A stretch of 12,962 nucleotides of DNA from an uncultured bacterium (GTDB lineage Bacteria; Patescibacteriota; Minisyncoccia; CAIUEV01): positions 1 to 12,962 of the forward strand of contig CAIUEV010000147.1 of the NCBI GenBank assembly GCA_903898335.1. Direction: 5' to 3'. A model generated the notes under the pieces. That model made no database searches and was not told the DNA's origin. It saw only the letters and a program-made list of their open reading frames with translations. Below, piece after piece: positions 1 to 4,985 of this stretch (within the stretch, counting starts at the first letter, position 1; each line of letters opens with the position of its first letter). A program made the translations under genes and the position numbers.

Positions 1-2
1 TA

Positions 3-1238
3 ATGCTGGGGTATAGGGAAAAAATATCTTTTCTGCTCACCGTTATTTTCACTGTCCATCCGACTCTGGCCCAGGCTGTGTCTTGGGTTCCGGGTCGCAA
101 TGATTCGATCTTAACGGTTTTTATTTTAGCTTCTTTGATATTTTTCTTAAGATATTTTAATCGGGGAAAAATATTTGACTTGATTGGTTCCCTCCTTTTT
201 TTCACCTTGGCTTTATTTACCAAGGAGAGTGCAATTTTTATGCCTTTCTTTTTTTTGCTTTATTTGTGGATGAGAAAAAGGTTGAATTGGGGGCAGATTG
301 TTCTTTGGTCTGTCAGCTGGTTTATTATCTTTGTCGGTTGGTTTGGTTTGCGAAGAATTGCTTTTGCGGCCAACCCCATGCCTTTTTCAATCAAAGATAT
401 TTTCTGGTCGTTATTAAAAAATTCGCCGGCCGCTATTCAGATGCTGGGAAAAACCATTTTTCCTTTTAATCTCTCGGTTTTGCCGAACATTCCCGATACG
501 ACTTTTATTTGGGGTTTTCTGGCGATATTGTTAATTCTTCTTTTTTTGGCCTGGGAATATAATTTGGAAAAATTCCAACAGCGAAGATCTTTAATGTTTC
601 TTTTCGGTTTTTTCTGGTTTGTGATTTTTCTTGCTCCGTCATTCATTCGTCCCGATCCAAACATTATTGCCGACTTTATTGAGCACCGACTTTATTTACC
701 TATCATAGGTTTAATTATTTTTTTTGCCGAAAGTGCGACATTAAATAGTCTAAATTTTTGGCGTGATCGCAATTATATCTTTATTGTGCTGTTCATAATT
801 TTCGGTTTAGGCGGAATTAACTTTTTTCATCAGAACAATTTTGCCGACCGAATGACTTTTTGGACCAATGCTTCCAAAAACTCTCCCAGCTCTCCGTTGG
901 CACAAAGAAATTTAGGGGCAATGTATCATCTGGACAAAAAACTCGACCTGGCTGAAGAATATTACAAAAAAGCGATTAAACTGAACGATTCTGAACCGAT
1001 GGCGCATGGCAATATCGGTCTGATTTATGCCAGTCGGGGAAGTTTCGGTCCGGCAGAGAGGGAATATCTCAAAGAAATATCCATAAACCCCGGTTATGAC
1101 AATGCTCATTTTAATTTGGGATTGCTTTATTATGCGATTAATCAAAAGGACAAGGCCGAAACGGAATGGCGGAAAACTCTAGAAATAAATCCTGACTATA
1201 CTGATGCCAAAGAAGCTCTGAAAACGATTGGGAAATAA
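3..1238 (+). CDS. TMTC/GT-C-like polytopic membrane protein with C-terminal TPRs (5' partial)
   Basis: This is probably an integral membrane glycosyltransferase-like protein (GT-C fold, TMTC/DUF1736-like) with a TPR domain at the C-terminus. About eight hydrophobic segments span residues 7-270. Family-like signatures are HPTLAQAVSWVPGRND (19-33), KES (74-76), FPFNLS (153-158) and EHRLYLP (227-233). Three TPR units follow at roughly 298-331, 332-365 and 366-399, with the usual LG/A/Y and NP positions. The frame is still open at the left edge, and the first visible residues correspond to a point well inside such proteins, after the first helix and its acidic catalytic-type loop. The ATG at position 3 is therefore probably internal and the gene is truncated by the window. 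The sugar donor and acceptor cannot be inferred. The TPR region would lie on one face of the membrane and may bind protein partners. Membership of the membrane-plus-TPR class is solid; enzymatic activity is inference. Confidence 0.75.
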   Translation: MLGYREKISFLLTVIFTVHPTLAQAVSWVPGRNDSILTVFILASLIFFLRYFNRGKIFDLIGSLLFFTLALFTKESAIFMPFFFLLYLWMRKRLNWGQIVLWSVSWFIIFVGWFGLRRIAFAANPMPFSIKDIFWSLLKNSPAAIQMLGKTIFPFNLSVLPNIPDTTFIWGFLAILLILLFLAWEYNLEKFQQRRSLMFLFGFFWFVIFLAPSFIRPDPNIIADFIEHRLYLPIIGLIIFFAESATLNSLNFWRDRNYIFIVLFIIFGLGGINFFHQNNFADRMTFWTNASKNSPSSPLAQRNLGAMYHLDKKLDLAEEYYKKAIKLNDSEPMAHGNIGLIYASRGSFGPAEREYLKEISINPGYDNAHFNLGLLYYAINQKDKAETEWRKTLEINPDYTDAKEALKTIGK

Positions 1239-1265
1239 ATGGTATTTTGTTTTTCCATTTTTTTT
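1237..1265 (+). terminator. Weak terminator-like hairpin after the TPR membrane protein
   Basis: A 6-bp inverted repeat (AAATGG at 1237-1242, CCATTT at 1255-1260) with a 12-nt loop overlaps the stop codon and runs directly into a T-rich tract. The position fits an intrinsic terminator separating this gene from the gpmI operon. The stem is short and AT-rich, so chance occurrence in such sequence is quite possible. Confidence 0.3.
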
Positions 1266-1309
1266 ATTTTAAAATAAATGAGTTGAAAGGTTAATAAAGT
1301 TAAAAAGAT

Positions 1310-1338
1310 TTTACGATTTTCTTTATGAACTTTATAAA
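1310..1338 (+). promoter_or_regulatory. Candidate promoter for the gpmI-rnhB operon
   Basis: TTTACG (1310-1315, 4/6 match to the -35 consensus) is followed after exactly 17 bp by TATAAA (1333-1338, 5/6 match to the -10 consensus). This lies in the only real intergenic gap ahead of seven tightly linked same-strand genes, where a promoter is expected. The -10 box falls in the first copy of a 17-bp repeat. A second TATAAA (1350-1355) in the next copy could serve as an alternative box. The region is AT-rich, so the match is suggestive only. Confidence 0.35.
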
Positions 1339-1377
1339 CTTTCAAACTTTATAAACTTTCAAACTTTAAAAACTTCA
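1328..1377 (+). repeat. 17-bp tandem repeat, about three copies, abutting the gpmI start codon
   Basis: The unit AACTTTATAAACTTTCA occurs twice perfectly in tandem (1328-1344 and 1345-1361). A 16-bp degenerate third copy, AACTTTAAAAACTTCA (1362-1377), ends at the base before the gpmI ATG. The first two copies each contain TATAAA; the third has lost it. The array replaces any Shine-Dalgarno region. It has no spacers, so it is not CRISPR-like. Replication slippage is the simplest origin. Confidence 0.9.
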
Positions 1378-3009
1378 ATGAGCCTGATTTACAGCGGAGC
1401 ATTTTCTTCGGAAGCACCTGAGGTGGTTAATAAAAGGTATCGACCGGTAGTTCTTGTTATTCTCGACGGTTGGGGGATAAATACGGAAATAGAAGGCAAC
1501 GCTATCGCTAACTCCAAAACGCCGATTTTTAATTTTTTGAAGGGAAATTACCCCTGTGTAGCGCTTCAAGCCTCAGGTATTTCCGTCGGTCTGGCTTGGG
1601 GGGAGCCGGGAAATTCTGAGGTCGGTCACATGACTATCGGTTCCGGCATGATTATGTATCAGAACCTCCCACGTATTAATTTGGCCATTCAAAACGGTAG
1701 CTTCTTTTCCAGCACTGCTATTATAGACACAATGAATCGGGCGAAAATGAAGGGATCCGCACTTCATTTTTTGGGACTGGTTTCCAACGGAGGTGTTCAC
1801 TCCCACATTGATCATCTTTTCGCTCTCCTTGAGCTAGCTGTTTCCAGAGGGAATAATAAAATTTTTGTTCACGTGATAACTGACGGTAGGGATACGTTGA
1901 CCCAGGCGGGAGCCGGCTTCGTGAAAAGTTTGGAAGAAAAACTGCAGAGCCTGGGGGCGGGGAAAATCGCTTCCATTTCCGGACGGAATTGGACCATGGA
2001 TAGAAATCAGAATTGGGATAGAATTGAAAAAGGTTATGACGCTATTATGGGAGATTGTCCTAACAAAGCTAAGAGCTCGGCGGAAGTGATTGCCGAAGCC
2101 TATAAACAGAATTTGAGCGATGAATTTATTGAACCTCACGTTATTATTGATGAAATGGGAACCCCGGTTGGTTCGCTTCAGAAAGGTGATTCCTTGATTT
2201 TTTTTAATTTCAGAGAGGATCGGGCTAGGCAAATCACAACCGCTCTGACCGATCCGGCCTTTTCCGGTTTTAAGCGTAAAAGAATAGCAGAAGATGTTGA
2301 GGTCTTAACAATGGTCGAGTATGAGTCTAACTTAAAAGTAAAAGTTGCTTTTCCCCCTCAGAAAATAGAATCTTCACTGTCGAAAATTTTATCGGAAAAC
2401 AATAAGACTCAATTTCATATTGCGGAAACGGAAAAATATGCTCATGTAACTTACTTTTTTAACGGTGGGATAGAGGAGCCGTATCCGGGGGAAGAAAGGA
2501 CGCTGGTGCCATCACCCCAAGTCAATTCCTATGAGCAGACTCCGGAAATGAGTGCGGCCGGAATAACGGAAAAACTGTTGGCCAGAATGGCGACCCAGAA
2601 AGATGATTTTATCTTGGTGAACTATTCTAATGCGGATATGATCGGGCACACCGGCAATTTTGAGGCGGCGAAAAAAGCCGTTGAGACGGTTGACTTTTGT
2701 CTGGGTAAAGTCCTGAAGGCGGGTTTGCCCTTGGGAGCTTGTTTCTTGGTGACCGCCGATCACGGAAATGCGGAATTTATGAAGGATATAAAAACGGGAG
2801 AGAAAGTGACCGAACACACAAATAATCCGGTTCCGTTATTTTTTGTCACTCCCGACAACAAAAAAGAAAGAACGGAAGCGCAGATCATGAGACATCAAAA
2901 TATGGTAGACGGAATGTTGGTGGATATTGCGCCAACAGTCCTGGAACTTCTCAATATCCCCGTTCCTACCGATATGGTCGGAAGCAGTCTGTTAAAAGTT
3001 TTAAAATAA
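1378..3009 (+). CDS. gpmI: 2,3-bisphosphoglycerate-independent phosphoglycerate mutase
   Basis: This cytosolic enzyme interconverts 3- and 2-phosphoglycerate in lower glycolysis through a phosphoserine intermediate and two Mn ions. At 543 aa it is full length for the alkaline-phosphatase-superfamily iPGM. Visible active-site elements are D30 in LDGWG, the phosphorylated Ser S80 in GNSEVGH, H141, ITDGRD (167-172), R203 and R209 in the GRNWTMDR loop, FFNFRE-DRAR (275-284), K353, D420 and H424 in NADMIGH, D461-H462 in ADHGNAE, and H480 in EHTNNPVP. These reproduce the full ligand set of characterised bacterial enzymes. The loop usually read as GRYYAMDR is GRNWTMDR here. About 20 residues precede the usual beginning of the family (KRYRPVVLVILDG), so the GTG at 1423 is an alternative start. 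ATG 1378 is kept because it follows the repeat array. It is the first gene of the inferred operon, and nfo begins 4 bp after its stop. Confidence 0.97.
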   Translation: MSLIYSGAFSSEAPEVVNKRYRPVVLVILDGWGINTEIEGNAIANSKTPIFNFLKGNYPCVALQASGISVGLAWGEPGNSEVGHMTIGSGMIMYQNLPRINLAIQNGSFFSSTAIIDTMNRAKMKGSALHFLGLVSNGGVHSHIDHLFALLELAVSRGNNKIFVHVITDGRDTLTQAGAGFVKSLEEKLQSLGAGKIASISGRNWTMDRNQNWDRIEKGYDAIMGDCPNKAKSSAEVIAEAYKQNLSDEFIEPHVIIDEMGTPVGSLQKGDSLIFFNFREDRARQITTALTDPAFSGFKRKRIAEDVEVLTMVEYESNLKVKVAFPPQKIESSLSKILSENNKTQFHIAETEKYAHVTYFFNGGIEEPYPGEERTLVPSPQVNSYEQTPEMSAAGITEKLLARMATQKDDFILVNYSNADMIGHTGNFEAAKKAVETVDFCLGKVLKAGLPLGACFLVTADHGNAEFMKDIKTGEKVTEHTNNPVPLFFVTPDNKKERTEAQIMRHQNMVDGMLVDIAPTVLELLNIPVPTDMVGSSLLKVLK

Positions 3010-3013
3010 TTTT

Positions 3014-3868
3014 ATGGGTAAGATGGAATTTGGTTTTCATGCTAGCGCCGGGGGAAAAATAGAAAGTCTTCCTCAAAAAGTAGCCGCTATCGGAGGTGAA
3101 TGTTTTCAATTTTTTTCGCGTAACCCCTACGGAGGTAAAGTTAAAGATTGGGAAGAGGATAAACTGGAGAAATTTTTTATCGAAGCTAAAAAATATAATA
3201 TTTCGCATTATTTTATTCATTCCCCTTATTTCATCAACCTGGCTTCCCAAAACGAACGGATTTTCGACGGATCAATTGAAGCTTTGAAAACAGATTTAAC
3301 TCGATTGGAGAAAATAAAGGCAAGCTACGTGGTAACTCATTTGGGCAGCGCAAAGGACTTTGTTGGTCAAGAAGAATATTTGGATCTGGCTTATGCCAGA
3401 GTGTCTGAAGGTCTGAAAAAAATTATTGGTAGTGCAGAGAATGTCCCCTTACTTCTTGAGATAGCGGCCGGTGCCGGCTCGATAATGGGATCCAGTCTGC
3501 AAGAAATCGGATTTTTTCTGAAAAAATTTCCTCAATTGGGGGGTTTTTGCTTGGATACGGCTCACGCTTTTGCTTCCGGTTATGATTTGAGAGAGACGTC
3601 GCAAGTCTTTTCCTTTCTGGATCAGGTGGATGACGAAATCGGTTTGGAAAAATTAAAGTTAATTCACCTGAACGATTCGGGTGGCAAACTCGCCTCTCGG
3701 ATTGACAGGCATCGTCATCTGGGAGAAGGAGAATTGGGATTGAAAACTTTCAGAGGAATAGTGGACTATTTTAAGGGAAGGGAGTATAATATAAGCATGA
3801 TTCTGGAAACTCCAACAGAGGAAGGTTTGTTGGAGGATCTTAAGTTACTAAAAAGTTTTAGAGGCTAA
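3014..3868 (+). CDS. nfo: Endonuclease IV (AP endonuclease)
   Basis: This base-excision-repair enzyme cleaves DNA 5' of abasic sites using a trinuclear zinc centre in a TIM barrel. At 284 aa it matches the family (E. coli Nfo is 285 aa). All nine expected metal ligands can be placed at spacings close to the E. coli protein: H69 in IHSPY, H109 in THLGS, E149 in LEIAAGAGS, D181 and H184 in LDTAHAFASGYD, H218 in HLND, D231 and H233 in DRHRHLGEG, and E265 in ILETP. The N-terminal strand is GFHASAGG. Met4 (position 3023) is an alternative start and would leave the fold intact. The start lies 4 bp after the gpmI stop with no Shine-Dalgarno sequence, which suggests co-transcription and coupled translation. 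Nothing is missing or broken. Confidence 0.97.
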   Translation: MGKMEFGFHASAGGKIESLPQKVAAIGGECFQFFSRNPYGGKVKDWEEDKLEKFFIEAKKYNISHYFIHSPYFINLASQNERIFDGSIEALKTDLTRLEKIKASYVVTHLGSAKDFVGQEEYLDLAYARVSEGLKKIIGSAENVPLLLEIAAGAGSIMGSSLQEIGFFLKKFPQLGGFCLDTAHAFASGYDLRETSQVFSFLDQVDDEIGLEKLKLIHLNDSGGKLASRIDRHRHLGEGELGLKTFRGIVDYFKGREYNISMILETPTEEGLLEDLKLLKSFRG

Positions 3869-3882
3869 AATTAATCCAAAAA

Positions 3883-4962
3883 ATGGAGGAAAAAATAGCG
3901 AAAATTAAAAAGGAAACGGTGAAAGTGGTTCAAACATATTTTACGGAAGACATCGATCGATTACTTGCCGACATTGAAGAGCTGGAGAAAAATCCGGCAC
4001 TGTTCAACAACCCATCCTGGTTGGAAGAATTGAGTATTTATCGTGCATTGCTTCTTTTTGTGGATTTTCCGACGCTTTCCGAGGATCTTCAAATTAAATT
4101 ATTTAAAGAAAGTCTTCTGAAGGCGATTCGGGTCGGCATAGATATCAAGGAACGTTTTGCCATTAAGATGAATGTGCTGGATTCTTCTCTCTGGCCGGAA
4201 ACAGCTCAAGTTTTTTTGGAAGCTTTGACGCTTAACGAGGAGAAGATTGGTCGCGAAAATATTCTAGTGGAGGGAGAGCCTACCCCATCGTTGCCTTCGG
4301 TTAAGAATTGGCTACGTGACTATAATCGAATTTATGGGATGGAAAAGCATGACAGGATGATAATTCATAAATACATGACGGAGAATAAAAATGTTGCAAA
4401 ACTCAATCAGTTGGAAAAAATGGTGTTATTAAAAGTCATTGAGTTTTACGAGAGTTTGAAATTCCCCACCCAAAGTCAATTTGCCAAAGCGTTTGAAGAC
4501 TATCTAAACCAATCGGATAGCGATCTCGAATTGATTGAGGAGTCTTTGGGTTTGAAAACGGAAGCGCTGGAGTCAAATCTAAACGACTCTATTAGCGCTT
4601 TAAGAGAGGAAATGTTGGCCGGAAAAGGTGATGTTATCAGTGACAGAATAGATAATTTAATGAAAAAATTTCCCAAAGTCGCCGATCAGGAAATTACCGA
4701 AAAACCTATAAAACTGATTTATAGCGGAGAAGTTGTAAGGCCGACCGTAGAGAATTGGCTTTCTGACTATAGTTCTTTTGCCGGAGCGGAAGGCAGGGAA
4801 ATTAATGACAGAAGTAATTACCTTCTGAGATCACCCAATGCTCTGGACCTTAAGTTGGAAGAAAGGGTTCGCTTGGGGCTGATCTTAAGATCGGTTGATG
4901 AGGGGTATCCTTTGCCTTGCTCGTCCAGCCAACAAAAAGTTCTTTTCAATGTCTCTAATTAA
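3883..4962 (+). CDS. Uncharacterised protein with a duplicated NWLxDY domain
   Basis: I do not recognise a named family. The 359-residue protein has no signal peptide or membrane segment and looks soluble, acidic and mainly helical. Residues 1-125 form a helical N-terminal region. A segment of about 58 residues occurs twice: residues 138-195 begin PSVKNWLRDY and residues 287-345 begin PTVENWLSDY. The copies share P, V, N, W, L, D, Y, a G five residues after the Tyr, a later Tyr, and an LE-rich helix ending near a Pro. Each copy is preceded by a short stretch containing GE. A helical, probably coiled-coil linker (about 197-265) lies between them. It starts 14 bp after nfo and ends 23 bp before the large exported protein. 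No catalytic motif is evident, so a scaffold or interaction role is possible but unproven. Confidence 0.85.
   Translation: MEEKIAKIKKETVKVVQTYFTEDIDRLLADIEELEKNPALFNNPSWLEELSIYRALLLFVDFPTLSEDLQIKLFKESLLKAIRVGIDIKERFAIKMNVLDSSLWPETAQVFLEALTLNEEKIGRENILVEGEPTPSLPSVKNWLRDYNRIYGMEKHDRMIIHKYMTENKNVAKLNQLEKMVLLKVIEFYESLKFPTQSQFAKAFEDYLNQSDSDLELIEESLGLKTEALESNLNDSISALREEMLAGKGDVISDRIDNLMKKFPKVADQEITEKPIKLIYSGEVVRPTVENWLSDYSSFAGAEGREINDRSNYLLRSPNALDLKLEERVRLGLILRSVDEGYPLPCSSSQQKVLFNVSN
4294..4467 (+). repeat. Protein-level domain repeat, copy 1 (residues 138-195)
   Basis: This encodes the first NWLxDY domain of the hypothetical protein. It aligns with copy 2 almost without gaps; a one-residue shift is needed near residue 175. 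The DNA of the two copies is not obviously alike, so the duplication is old. Confidence 0.75.
4741..4917 (+). repeat. Protein-level domain repeat, copy 2 (residues 287-345)
   Basis: This is the second NWLxDY domain, in the C-terminal part of the hypothetical protein. It keeps the W, DY, G, second Tyr and LE positions of copy 1. It ends shortly before the protein's C-terminus. Confidence 0.75.
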
Positions 4963-4985
4963 TTAAGTTGTTTTAATCTATTTAG

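Noticed and set aside
1328..1377. CRISPR-like array
   Set aside because: The units are 17 bp and directly adjacent with no spacers; this is a simple tandem repeat.
1834..2232. A 132-codon open frame on the minus strand inside gpmI
   Set aside because: It lies opposite fully conserved gpmI motifs and has no recognisable features of its own.
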